Source: Oligoflexales bacterium
Lineage (GTDB): Bacteria > Bdellovibrionota > Oligoflexia > Oligoflexales > Oligoflexaceae
Length of the DNA stretch: 10,934 bases
Reading direction: 5' to 3'
Assembly: GCA_015232735.1 (NCBI GenBank)
Contig: JADFZC010000058.1
Coordinates: forward strand, 1-10,934
This document shows positions 1 to 6,653 of the stretch, piece by piece; position 1 is the first letter of the stretch; each line of letters starts with the position of its first letter. Both the position numbers and the translations under genes were made by a program. The notes under the pieces are model-generated. The model searched no databases. It was not told the DNA's origin and was given only the letters and a program-made list of their open reading frames with translations.

Positions 1-2262
1 GAATCTCTTATTCATCAGTGGGTTGCGGAGATGTTCAGACGGTTTGGACAGCTGTTTTCCGTGATAGATGAGGATAGGTGTGAAGGGGATATCAGATCTC
101 ATGGGGTTTCGGCGTTTGGAATGAACCAGTTCGTGATTGTTGCGATGGAATTTTTTCTGAATCACGAAAACAGGTACAGGGAGGCTCTCGCCGTCGATTG
201 GGACCTGATTATAGTGGACGAAGCTCATCACCTGAGGTGGACTCCGGAGGGACCTGATGTAAAGTGGAGGATCGCCGAGGCGCTTAGCAGAAAGACCAGG
301 GGACTCCTTCTTCTGACGGCGACTCCGCAGCAGAAAGGGATAGATACCCAATTTGGCCTTCTCAATCTTGTAGATCCGGAAAGATTCTGCAATTTTGATC
401 TTTTTTTGATTGAACATGAGCGAATGTCCAGGGTTGCCGAAATTGCAGCTTCTCTGAGCAGGGAAGGATTGACGGAAGATATCAAAAAAAGACTTGTTGA
501 GTCTTTTGAGTACGACAACGCTTTTGTGGCTCTTCTGAATTCAGCCGGTGAAAAAGATCTTGAAAAGATTCTGAAAAGTCTTATTGACCGTCACGGGACG
601 GGACGGGTTCTGTTTCGAAACAGAAGGGAAAAACTCAAGGGGTTTCCGAAAAGGGTATTATTTCCCGTAAAACTGAAGCCGCCACAGGCCTATCTGAAAA
701 AACTGAGGGAGCTTGACCCTGACACAATAGATGACATGATTCTGATGGATATAGCTACTGGCAGGAAATCAGACAGGGTCAACATGATTTCCTCTTCAGG
801 CAATACCAAATATAAATGGCTTGTTGACTTTACAAGAAACCTTGGCAGGGAGAAGGCCATCGTTATTTGCCAGTCTTACAGGCAGGTCCTTGAACTTTCA
901 GAATTTCTTGAAAAGACAGAGGGTATTAAAGCCTCCATTTTTCATGAGAATATGAGTGTTGTTGACAGGGACAGGGAAGCGGCCAGGTTTGTGAATCAGG
1001 AAGGTTCCAGTCTTTTGATATCGAGCGAGATTGGCGGGGAAGGCAGGAATTTCCAGTTTACGAACAAACTTGTGCTGATGGATCTTCCGAAACACCCTGA
1101 CCTTTTGGAACAAAGGATAGGGCGTCTTGACAGGATAGGGCAGAAGAGAGAGATAGAAATTTATGTTCCATGGCTTCAGGGTACCCCCGAGGAGGTTCTT
1201 TTTTATTGGTATCACGAGGGGCTTTCGGCCTTTGAATATTCTCTCAATGGCATATCCATTCTTCTTGAGGAATATGTTGAGAGGCTTTTTGAAGCTTTTA
1301 TCGCATACCTTCCGGAAAGCCAGTCCTACTTCGACAGAAAAAATATTTTAAATGAGCTTGTCGCCGATACGGCCAGGTCTGCCGATGAACTCAGAGATGC
1401 CAACAGGCAGAGCGTTGACCTTCTTATAGACATGAACTCATTCAATGGAGAACTCGGCGGGCACATGGTAGAAATGATCGATGAGAACGATGATGATACC
1501 AGCATAGAATTTTTCATAAGGTCCATGTTTGACCATTATGGCGTAAATTATGAGGAATATGATAATCGGGGTTCGCTGATTGTGAGGCCTGATTCTCTGA
1601 TGTTTATCGAACAGTTTCCGGGTTTTGAGGGATGCGACGAGATTACGGTCACATTTGACAGGGAAATTGGACTTAAGAGGGAGGATATTACCTTTTTAAG
1701 CTGCGATCATCCCATCGTTGAGAGTTCACTGAATCTGCTTATCGAGAGAAACGAGGGTATAGCCTCAATCTGCAAATGGGTGAATTCACCACAGGGCTAC
1801 GGGGCAATTATAGAACTTTCTGTTGTTCTTGAGGTCGCAGGTCCGAAACATCTTGGGCTGGGGCGTTATTTGCCGATCAGCGTCAAGGAATTTGTCTTCA
1901 ATCATCAGGGCAAGCCTGTAAAGGAACATTATCATAAAAACCATCCGACGGTCCTTTCGGAACTTTCCTCTGAGGAAATTCCACCCAACCTTGACAGGGT
2001 CAGGGAGTTTCTCGAACCTATAGTTGCAAAGGCTTTGGACAAGTCAAGAGGGTGGACGGAGACAAAGGTTGCAGTTGCCTTGAAAACTGCCAAAAAAGAG
2101 CTTGAAGGGGAACTTGACAGGCTGAGAGCCATGGCACAGATTAATCCGAATATCACCCCCGTTGAGATTTCAGAACTTGAGAAAAAACAGGAAGAAGTTC
2201 TGTCCCACCTGCGAAAGGCTTCCCCGCGTCTTGATGGTATCAGACTGATTTTTACAAGATAG
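1..2262 (+). CDS. rapA: RNA polymerase-associated protein RapA (SNF2-family ATPase), 5' end missing
   Basis: The reading frame is open from base 1 (codons for ESLIHQWVAEM precede the first ATG at 31), so the gene runs off the left edge. RapA/HepA is a Swi2/Snf2-family ATPase that binds RNA polymerase and recycles stalled or post-termination polymerase. Numbering from the ATG at 31, visible motifs are: DEAH box at residues 63-66, TATP (motif III) at 96-99, RapA-typical VLFRN...KGFPKR near 195-210, SSEIGGEGRNFQF (motif V) from 331, and QRIGRLDRIGQ (motif VI) at 361-371. The C-terminal half (PNI..., LDGIRLI) also matches E. coli RapA from memory, ending after a Glu/Lys/Leu-rich helical segment. 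By comparison with E. coli RapA (968 residues), about 207 N-terminal residues, including the Tudor-like domains and the Walker A lysine, lie outside the window. Nothing visible is broken. Confidence 0.95.
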   Translation, partial: ESLIHQWVAEMFRRFGQLFSVIDEDRCEGDIRSHGVSAFGMNQFVIVAMEFFLNHENRYREALAVDWDLIIVDEAHHLRWTPEGPDVKWRIAEALSRKTRGLLLLTATPQQKGIDTQFGLLNLVDPERFCNFDLFLIEHERMSRVAEIAASLSREGLTEDIKKRLVESFEYDNAFVALLNSAGEKDLEKILKSLIDRHGTGRVLFRNRREKLKGFPKRVLFPVKLKPPQAYLKKLRELDPDTIDDMILMDIATGRKSDRVNMISSSGNTKYKWLVDFTRNLGREKAIVICQSYRQVLELSEFLEKTEGIKASIFHENMSVVDRDREAARFVNQEGSSLLISSEIGGEGRNFQFTNKLVLMDLPKHPDLLEQRIGRLDRIGQKREIEIYVPWLQGTPEEVLFYWYHEGLSAFEYSLNGISILLEEYVERLFEAFIAYLPESQSYFDRKNILNELVADTARSADELRDANRQSVDLLIDMNSFNGELGGHMVEMIDENDDDTSIEFFIRSMFDHYGVNYEEYDNRGSLIVRPDSLMFIEQFPGFEGCDEITVTFDREIGLKREDITFLSCDHPIVESSLNLLIERNEGIASICKWVNSPQGYGAIIELSVVLEVAGPKHLGLGRYLPISVKEFVFNHQGKPVKEHYHKNHPTVLSELSSEEIPPNLDRVREFLEPIVAKALDKSRGWTETKVAVALKTAKKELEGELDRLRAMAQINPNITPVEISELEKKQEEVLSHLRKASPRLDGIRLIFTR

Positions 2263-2268
2263 ATAAAA

Positions 2269-2339
2269 AAAGCTCCGGCTTTGATGATTTATTAGGCGGT
2301 CCAGATTCCTGGATTATCAGCTCTGGTTTCTGTTTTTTT
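2269..2339 (+). terminator. possible rho-independent terminator after rapA
   Basis: Just after the rapA stop there is a small hairpin AAAGC-TCCG-GCTTT (2269-2282). A second imperfect stem, CCAGA (2301-2305) with TCTGG (2322-2326), is followed by a T run at 2333-2339. The second stem is only 5 bp with a 16-base loop, so the call is weak. Its position between two co-directional genes and the T run are the main support. Confidence 0.3.
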
Positions 2340-2348
2340 ATAGTGTTA

Positions 2349-2357
2349 TGCTATATT
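2349..2357 (+). promoter_or_regulatory. candidate extended -10 promoter of the EI24-like gene
   Basis: TG-C-TATATT is an extended -10 element 25 bases before the chosen ATG at 2382, which would give a short leader containing the Shine-Dalgarno sequence. No convincing -35 hexamer is seen upstream, where the sequence is the T run of the possible rapA terminator. Confidence 0.3.
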
Positions 2358-2367
2358 TGAAATAACA

Positions 2368-2377
2368 GGGAGGTGAT
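2368..2377 (+). promoter_or_regulatory. strong Shine-Dalgarno sequence deciding the start at 2382
   Basis: GGGAGGTGAT is almost the full anti-16S consensus and lies 4 bases before ATG 2382. An in-frame GTG at 2373 lies inside this element and is therefore very unlikely to be the start. Confidence 0.8.
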
Positions 2378-2381
2378 ATTA

Positions 2382-3098
2382 ATGAAGAAGCATACAATCG
2401 TGGAGGGGTCGAACGGTTTTACGGCATATGTAAACGGTATAAAATGGTTGCTGGGGCACTACCGTTATGTTTTTCTGCTTTTTATCCCGTTTGTGGTCGG
2501 TTTCGCCTTCTTTTTCTTTTGGACAGGGTATTTTTTCAGCCATCAGGATACAGTTCTGGGGTTTGCCATGTTTGCAAAGCCTGATGCCTGGTATTGGGTA
2601 CCCCTGTACTATCTTGCAAAGCTTTTTATTTATCTCGGGATAGTAATTCTTTTGGCACTTTCGAGCATAATGCTGACCTCTGTTGTGTCAGCGCCGATTT
2701 ATGAAATTGTTTCCGCTGCAGTCGAAAGGGAACTCAATAATGGCCATGTCGGGGAAATCAGCTTTGCAAAATCTGTTTTGCTGGTGAAAGAGGAGTTCAA
2801 AAAAGCGATATTTATCCTGTTTGTGTCAATAATAATACTTGTTATACCTTTTTTGAATATTTTTTCCATTTTCACGTCAGCTTTCTTTTTGGGGTGGGAA
2901 TTTTATGATTTTCCAATGGCAAGGCGAGGATGGAGTTTCGGCAAAAGGCTTAGATATGTGGCTAAGGACTGGATCAAGGTTACGACATTCGGACTTTGGC
3001 TGATGATACCGTTTTTGCAGATTGTCATGATGCCTCTGGCAGTTCCCGGCGGTACGATACTTTGTCTCTCAAGGCTCAAAAAGGATGGCGATATTTAG
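2382..3098 (+). CDS. EI24/CysZ-like integral membrane protein
   Basis: A 238-residue protein of the EI24 domain family (PF07264-like, which includes CysZ sulfate permease). Start at ATG 2382 is set by the Shine-Dalgarno sequence. About four hydrophobic segments are visible: roughly 29-50, 77-101, 142-165 and 200-222. Family-typical features are an N-terminal GF.AYVNGIKWLL stretch, the SAPIYEIVSAAVE segment (103-115) after the second segment, and GWEFYDFPMARRGWSF (171-186) between the third and fourth. It ends in a short basic/acidic tail (RLKKDGDI). EI24 proteins sit in the inner membrane; CysZ moves sulfate, but many bacterial members lack a proven substrate and there are no cysteine-synthesis genes nearby, so cysZ is not assigned. 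It lies downstream of rapA with a 119-base gap and ends 10 bases from the convergent GH5 gene. Confidence 0.85.
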   Translation: MKKHTIVEGSNGFTAYVNGIKWLLGHYRYVFLLFIPFVVGFAFFFFWTGYFFSHQDTVLGFAMFAKPDAWYWVPLYYLAKLFIYLGIVILLALSSIMLTSVVSAPIYEIVSAAVERELNNGHVGEISFAKSVLLVKEEFKKAIFILFVSIIILVIPFLNIFSIFTSAFFLGWEFYDFPMARRGWSFGKRLRYVAKDWIKVTTFGLWLMIPFLQIVMMPLAVPGGTILCLSRLKKDGDI

Positions 3099-3108
3099 AA
3101 GCTCATTT

Positions 3109-4665
3109 TTACCGCATCCTGGAACGGGTGTACATGCCAGCATCGGAAATCTGGCTCTCCGACCAGCCGCCGTCCTTGCCTGCCCCCCCCTTGAGAAGAG
3201 CCGATGATTCGCCTTTGTCGGATAAGGACCAAGCGGTCCAGCTTATTTTCATTGAATCAAGGTAATCGAGCCATTGTTTGGTTTCATTAACAAAGACGCC
3301 GCCGTTACCGCTGGAGGTGCTCATTCCCCATTCTGTGACGAACAGGGGAAAACCGCTCTGGATAGCTTTTGTCGCCCTGTCCCTGAGCCACGCTCCATGC
3401 GTTCCGGCATAAAAGTGGAGGGCATACATGACATTTTTGCTGTTGCTCAGCGGGGAGCCTGCCATTTCATCCACTCTTTGACTCCATTCGGCTGTTCCAA
3501 CGATAATGATAGAGTTGGGGGCATTTCCCCGAATCACCCGAATAACTTCTTCAGCGTAGGGTTTTATAGAGTTTGACCAGTGTGCTCCGCCATTTGGCTC
3601 GTTGCACAGTTCATAAATAACATTTGGCGTATTTTTATATTTTGCCGACATTTCCCCGAAAAATTCCTTTGATTGACCTAAATTCGACATTGGATCATTA
3701 TCGCTTAGAATATGCCAATCGATGATGGCGTAAATACCTTCAGCAATAGCCGCATCGACTCCCTCTATTACCTTGTTTTTCAGGTTCTTGTTGGAAAGAT
3801 ATCCACCTTCTCCAGTGTACATAGCAAGCCGGATTACGTTTGCGTGCCAATCATTTTTAAGCCATTTGATTGAATTGCGGTTAATAAAATGGCCAAACCA
3901 TTGAAGACCGTGGGAGCTTGGACCTTTCAGCTGGATGGGTTGGCCGAGCTGGTTTGACAGCTGGCTTTTTACTATTTTCAGCATGCCGTTTCTGGCTACC
4001 GGGCTGCCTTGAGGCGCGTTATTGCCCAAAGGAGGTGGGACTGGGGAATTGCCTTCTTCTGAACCGTCCGAATAGACCGGGTTGATTGCTGTCGGGATGT
4101 TTTCACCTTCAGTGCTATGGTTTTCTCCATTTATTGAATTGTCCTGGCCTACGGGAAGTTCATTGGATTGGCAAACTGTTATCGTGATGCTGTTTTCGCC
4201 TGGAACCAGGTTTTTATAGTTCGGCTTTGTCGACGGTTTGCTGCAAAAACTGTTCGACAAAATCTTTGTGTCCCCGTTTATATAGTAATCCAGTTCAAAG
4301 AGATAGTTACCGGGAATCAGATTATCGATATTAGGATCTTCTCCCTTTTGGGCTCGCTGTTCAATCCTGTTATCAGGATTGTTCTCCTCAGTGAGAGTCA
4401 GTTTAAGATAATCATAGGGATATTCTATTTTATTTGAAATGGTTACACTTGCAAGTTTGCCTGAATTTTCAATGTCTTCGATTCTCAGGCCCTTGGCTGG
4501 GCTGCAGAATGTGAGAAGCATGAGGAATGCAGCTGGTGAGCTAACCCATTTCAAGGCGTTGCGAAAGGTGACTTCTTTCCCCCATTTTGCCGGGGTTCTT
4601 TCTTGGTTCTGATATAGGTTCAAGACTTTTTCCTTCTCAAGACAGCAGCCATTTTCCAAATTCAT
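3109..4665 (-). CDS. GH5-family endoglucanase (cellulase), secreted or lipoprotein, with extra N-terminal domain
   Basis: 518 residues from ATG 4665. The C-terminal half (about 227-518) is a glycoside hydrolase family 5 domain, closest in style to subfamily 2 bacterial endoglucanases: QLKGPSSHGLQWFG (245-258), IIDWH (314-318), YELCNEPNG with the acid/base Glu356, HFYAGTHG (417-424), and FVTEWG with nucleophile Glu445. It likely hydrolyses beta-1,4-glucan by a retaining mechanism outside the cytoplasm. Residues about 38-60 look like a signal peptide (KWVSSPAAFLMLLTFC), with Cys54 a possible but atypical lipidation site because Phe is at -1. The 37 residues before it are long for a signal n-region, so a later start (TTG codons at 4623 or 4554) is possible; no start has a clear Shine-Dalgarno. 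Residues about 61-165 form an unrecognised beta-rich region with Cys141 and Cys165, then an Asn/Glu/Gly/Pro linker (166-226). No carbohydrate-binding module was recognised. Confidence 0.9.
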   Translation of the reverse strand: MNLENGCCLEKEKVLNLYQNQERTPAKWGKEVTFRNALKWVSSPAAFLMLLTFCSPAKGLRIEDIENSGKLASVTISNKIEYPYDYLKLTLTEENNPDNRIEQRAQKGEDPNIDNLIPGNYLFELDYYINGDTKILSNSFCSKPSTKPNYKNLVPGENSITITVCQSNELPVGQDNSINGENHSTEGENIPTAINPVYSDGSEEGNSPVPPPLGNNAPQGSPVARNGMLKIVKSQLSNQLGQPIQLKGPSSHGLQWFGHFINRNSIKWLKNDWHANVIRLAMYTGEGGYLSNKNLKNKVIEGVDAAIAEGIYAIIDWHILSDNDPMSNLGQSKEFFGEMSAKYKNTPNVIYELCNEPNGGAHWSNSIKPYAEEVIRVIRGNAPNSIIIVGTAEWSQRVDEMAGSPLSNSKNVMYALHFYAGTHGAWLRDRATKAIQSGFPLFVTEWGMSTSSGNGGVFVNETKQWLDYLDSMKISWTAWSLSDKGESSALLKGGAGKDGGWSESQISDAGMYTRSRMR

Positions 4666-4718
4666 GTCAGATACTGCTTAAAAACAGCGGCAATCGGCAC
4701 GATCGCAACATCTGTACC

Positions 4719-4727
4719 TGCTATAAT
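4719..4727 (+). promoter_or_regulatory. candidate extended -10 element in the intergenic region
   Basis: TG-C-TATAAT is a perfect extended -10 on the plus strand, but there is no -35-like hexamer at the right distance. Transcription from it would run through the compound hairpin to the hairpin at 5001-5034, with no recognised gene in between. Confidence 0.3.
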
Positions 4728-4921
4728 ATGTTGATAAAACGGGATATTTAGCTCTGAAAAGTGTCTTAATATTTTTCGATGTCAATCAGCTGAACAAAAA
4801 TGAAGTATTTCAGTTGTACCTGCTGAAAAGTCACTTAAACAGTCTCCGGCGCTTTCAGTGTCCGGAATGTAATTGGAATATATTGCTGGCGGCAAATGTG
4901 TCAGCTGGCAAATTAAACATT

Positions 4922-4985
4922 CACCTGCCGGGGCATGTGGATTTATTCAGCCGACTGAAGTCGGCAGTACATTTGCTGGCAGGTG
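4922..4985. repeat. compound inverted repeat (outer 10-bp stem, inner TGAA-capped stem)
   Basis: The outer arms CACCTGCCGG (4922-4931) and CTGGCAGGTG (4976-4985) pair over 10 bp with one G-T wobble. They enclose an inner hairpin GCCGAC-TGAA-GTCGGC (4950-4965). A further pair, GCAAATGT (4892-4899) and ACATTTGC (4969-4976), would cross the outer stem and competes with it at base 4976, so alternative folds are possible. Confidence 0.8.
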
Positions 4986-5000
4986 CCATTTAAAAACAAA

Positions 5001-5034
5001 AAAGCCGCCGTTAATTATTTATAACGGCGGCTTT
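5001..5034 (-). terminator. strong terminator of the HU gene, possibly bidirectional
   Basis: A perfect 13-bp stem, AAAGCCGCCGTTA (5001-5013) with TAACGGCGGCTTT (5022-5034), has an 8-base loop. It lies 16 bases past the stop codon of the minus-strand HU gene. Read on the minus strand the stem is followed by TTTTTTGTTTTT, a classic intrinsic terminator. On the plus strand it is followed by CTTTTGCTTTG, so it may also stop rightward transcription. Confidence 0.93.
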
Positions 5035-5050
5035 CTTTTGCTTTGCTAAA

Positions 5051-5500
5051 TTAAACCATATCTTTTAAACGCTTAAGAGCGACTGCCCTTACGGTTTTCG
5101 AAGCTGGCTTGGCTTTGAATACGGTTTCCTGGCCGGTAAAAGGATTGATGCCTTTTCTTTCCTTTGTGGCTGGTCTCTTCTTCTCGATCATCTTGACAAG
5201 GCCCATGAAATTGAATTTCTTGTGTCTGCCAAGTTCTACTTTGATGATTTCTTCTACGTCTTCAAAAATGGAGGCAATTTCTTTTCTTGGGAGGCCTCTT
5301 CTTTTTGAGATTTCGCCAATCATCTGGGTCTTGGTTTTTGGCTTGTTTTCCGCCTTGAAAGGAGCTGTTGAAACTACTCTTTCATGGTGAACGGGTGCCT
5401 TTTTGCTCGCATGCTTCTTGTGGGCAGGCTTTTTGTGAGCCGCTTTTTTGTGAGCTTTTTTTGGGGCCGCTTTTTTCTTTGCTTTCTTTTTGTCTGCCAT
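5051..5500 (-). CDS. HU-family DNA-binding protein with histone-H1-like N-terminal tail
   Basis: 149 residues from ATG 5500, with AAGGA about 10 bases upstream as ribosome site. Residues 2-36 are almost entirely Lys, Ala, His and Pro in repeats such as HKKA/HKKP, resembling a histone H1 tail. After a short linker (37-55), residues 56-149 form an HU/IHF fold: TKTQMIGEISKRRGL (helix 1), KEIASIFEDVEEIIKVEL (helix 2), GRHKKFNFMGLVKMIEKKRPA (beta sheet), the DNA-binding arm with KGINPFTG (116-123) in place of the usual GRNPxTG, and a basic C-terminus ending KRLKDMV. It should bind and bend DNA as a dimer in the nucleoid, with the tail adding non-specific charge contacts. It is monocistronic, with its own terminator. 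HU proteins with this KGINPFTG arm are familiar from deltaproteobacterial and related groups (recalled, not searched). Confidence 0.92.
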   Translation of the reverse strand: MADKKKAKKKAAPKKAHKKAAHKKPAHKKHASKKAPVHHERVVSTAPFKAENKPKTKTQMIGEISKRRGLPRKEIASIFEDVEEIIKVELGRHKKFNFMGLVKMIEKKRPATKERKGINPFTGQETVFKAKPASKTVRAVALKRLKDMV

Positions 5501-5547
5501 GGATTAAGTGTCCTTTATGTGCTGTTTATAAAAGATAATCACTACTG

Positions 5548-5581
5548 TTATGTTAATGCGATATATTTGCTTATAACATAA
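5548..5581. promoter_or_regulatory. AT-rich inverted repeat upstream of the HU gene
   Basis: TTATGTTA (5548-5555) and TAACATAA (5574-5581) form a perfect 8-bp inverted repeat with an 18-base spacer, 48-81 bases before the HU start codon. The hexamer TAATGC also occurs twice (5554-5559, 5579-5584). The position fits an operator or promoter region for the HU gene, but no clear -35/-10 pair could be assigned. Confidence 0.35.
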
Positions 5582-5614
5582 TGCTTTAAATGATGACTAG
5601 ATTTTTTTTTTTTT

Positions 5615-6247
5615 TCAATCATTTTTTTTTGCTTTTTTCCCGGGATTTATAGGGAAGCCCTCTTTGGGCTCGATTTTAAAAGCCGCTACATGGGTTTCAT
5701 AATGGCTGTGCCATCGCTCGATTTCCTCCAAAAGCGGTTCCGGGGAGCGGCTGTTTATCACGATCGACAGGTGTTCCTTGCGGATAAACCCTTCAATCAC
5801 GGCTTTTTCTATAAACTTGATCAGGGGATCGAAAAAGCCGTCTATATTGAGGAATGCGCATGGCTTTTTATGTACAGAAAGCTGCGTCCAGGAGATCACT
5901 TCGGTTATCTCCTCAAGGGTTCCAAACCCTCCGGGAAGGGCTATGAACGCATCGGACAGGCTTGACATCAGGGCCTTTCTGTCATGCATTGTAGCCACCT
6001 CCAAAAGCTCGGTTATTCCTTTATGCCCAAGTTCCAGGTCATGCAGAAAGGTTGGGATTACCCCTATGACCTTTCCCCCTTTGGATAGAGCGGCATCGGC
6101 TGTTATACCCATGAGGCCGATGCTTCCCCCGCCATAGACAAGTTCATATCCCCTCTGGGCAATCAAATTTCCAAGTTCGATAGCGGCCTTTTCAAAAAGA
6201 GGGTTTTTGCCGCTGTTTGATCCGCAATAGACACAGATTCTTTTCAT
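5615..6247 (-). CDS. LOG-family protein, nucleoside 5'-monophosphate phosphoribohydrolase (TIGR00730 type)
   Basis: 210 residues from ATG 6247, with GGAG 9 bases upstream. The family signatures are present: CVYCGSNSG (5-13), VYGGGSIGLMG (37-47, phosphate-binding loop), MHDRK (87-91, with Arg90) and PGGFGTLEE (105-113, with Glu113), the pair of residues used in catalysis by LOG enzymes. LOG proteins cleave the N-glycosidic bond of cytokinin riboside monophosphates or AMP, giving the free base and ribose 5-phosphate. In bacteria the true substrate is often unknown, so cytokinin production is not claimed. Length is normal for the family. The C-terminus ends in a basic tail (GKKAKKND) encoded in A-rich sequence, including an A9 run on the coding strand. 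It sits 114 bases upstream of HU on the same strand and is probably transcribed separately. Confidence 0.92.
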   Translation of the reverse strand: MKRICVYCGSNSGKNPLFEKAAIELGNLIAQRGYELVYGGGSIGLMGITADAALSKGGKVIGVIPTFLHDLELGHKGITELLEVATMHDRKALMSSLSDAFIALPGGFGTLEEITEVISWTQLSVHKKPCAFLNIDGFFDPLIKFIEKAVIEGFIRKEHLSIVINSRSPEPLLEEIERWHSHYETHVAAFKIEPKEGFPINPGKKAKKND

Positions 6248-6311
6248 AAGTCGTTACTCCAATATGCTGTCCATATATGTTGGCAAACCTGGCACTGAAG
6301 GACCGGGGATC

Positions 6312-6346
6312 TAATCAGGAGAGGCTTTAAGCCTCTCTCATGATTA
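6312..6346. repeat. imperfect inverted repeat with TAATCA/TGATTA arms
   Basis: The outer arms TAATCA (6312-6317) and TGATTA (6341-6346) flank the stem GAGAGGCTT (6319-6327) / AAGCCTCTC (6329-6337), with small bulges between. No T run follows on either strand, so it is not a typical terminator. It lies in the divergent intergenic region upstream of the LOG gene. Confidence 0.75.
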
Positions 6347-6357
6347 TATTTAGCTTG

Positions 6358-6389
6358 AAGGGCCTCGTCCTGAAGGACGAGATTTCCTT
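6358..6389. repeat. hairpin with TGAA tetraloop
   Basis: CTCGTCC (6364-6370), loop TGAA (6371-6374) and GGACGAG (6375-6381) form a perfect 7-bp stem. Outer arms AAGG (6358-6361) and CCTT (6386-6389) add a second helix across an internal loop. It is 12 bases from the preceding inverted repeat, forming a tandem pair. Its shape resembles subterminal hairpins of IS200/IS605-type or REP-type elements, but no transposase is in the window. Confidence 0.75.
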
Positions 6390-6583
6390 AAACTTGGTGA
6401 ATGTCGGTTTTTCAGCTCCTTTGCTCAAATTTACGGTATCCGGTCCTGTTGACAAGTGATACCCGATAATGATTAGATCCTTTACATTTTGTCCATTTCC
6501 TTAACATTTTTTGAGATCTCCTTTTAAAGATATTAGAGAGTTAGGTCAAGCCACAAATTTGCATTGGACTTTGTGAGAGGAAT

Positions 6584-6607
6584 ATTTATGGGCGAAGTTC
6601 CATAAAT
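6584..6607 (+). repeat. 8-bp inverted repeat upstream of the small lipoprotein gene
   Basis: ATTTATGG (6584-6591) and CCATAAAT (6600-6607) form a perfect 8-bp stem with an 8-base loop, ending 46 bases before ATG 6654. It could be a 5' leader hairpin or an operator. The rest of 6400-6580 is AT-rich with a TTGACA at 6449 but no well-placed -10; nothing else was recognised there. Confidence 0.5.
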
Positions 6608-6653
6608 CTGGATTTGGAAGTTGTATTATTTGAATCAGGATAGGAAGGTGTTT

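Larger units (their letters stand above)
4666..5000. other. non-coding region with direct repeats and a compound hairpin
   Basis: This stretch separates the GH5 start from the HU gene's terminator. It contains a 10-bp direct repeat TGTACCTGCT (4713-4722 and 4815-4824) and a related pair CTGAAAAGT..CTTAA (4754-4769 and 4823-4838, 14 of 16 identical). It also holds an extended -10 on the plus strand (4719-4727) and a compound hairpin (4922-4985). A plus-strand frame from about 4729 to 4993 stays open for some 88 codons and contains CPEC, but it has no convincing start or ribosome site, so it is not called a gene. Confidence 0.6.

Noticed and set aside
2382..3098. Assigning cysZ to the EI24-like gene
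   Set aside because: The family match is clear, but no sulfate or cysteine genes are nearby and many EI24 proteins have unknown substrates.
4729..4993. Plus-strand open frame of about 88 codons with a CPEC motif
   Set aside because: It has no ATG or good ribosome site, resembles no family I know, and its last third coincides with the compound hairpin. Kept only as an alternative to the small RNA idea.
6449..6470. TTGACA followed by GATAAT as a promoter for the small lipoprotein gene
   Set aside because: The two hexamers are only 10 bases apart, and no good -10 lies 16-18 bases after the TTGACA.
6588..6605. Five-codon leader peptide (MGEVP) with GAGAGG upstream, inside the 6584-6607 inverted repeat
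   Set aside because: A frame this short arises easily by chance, and the peptide has no run of regulatory codons as in attenuators.
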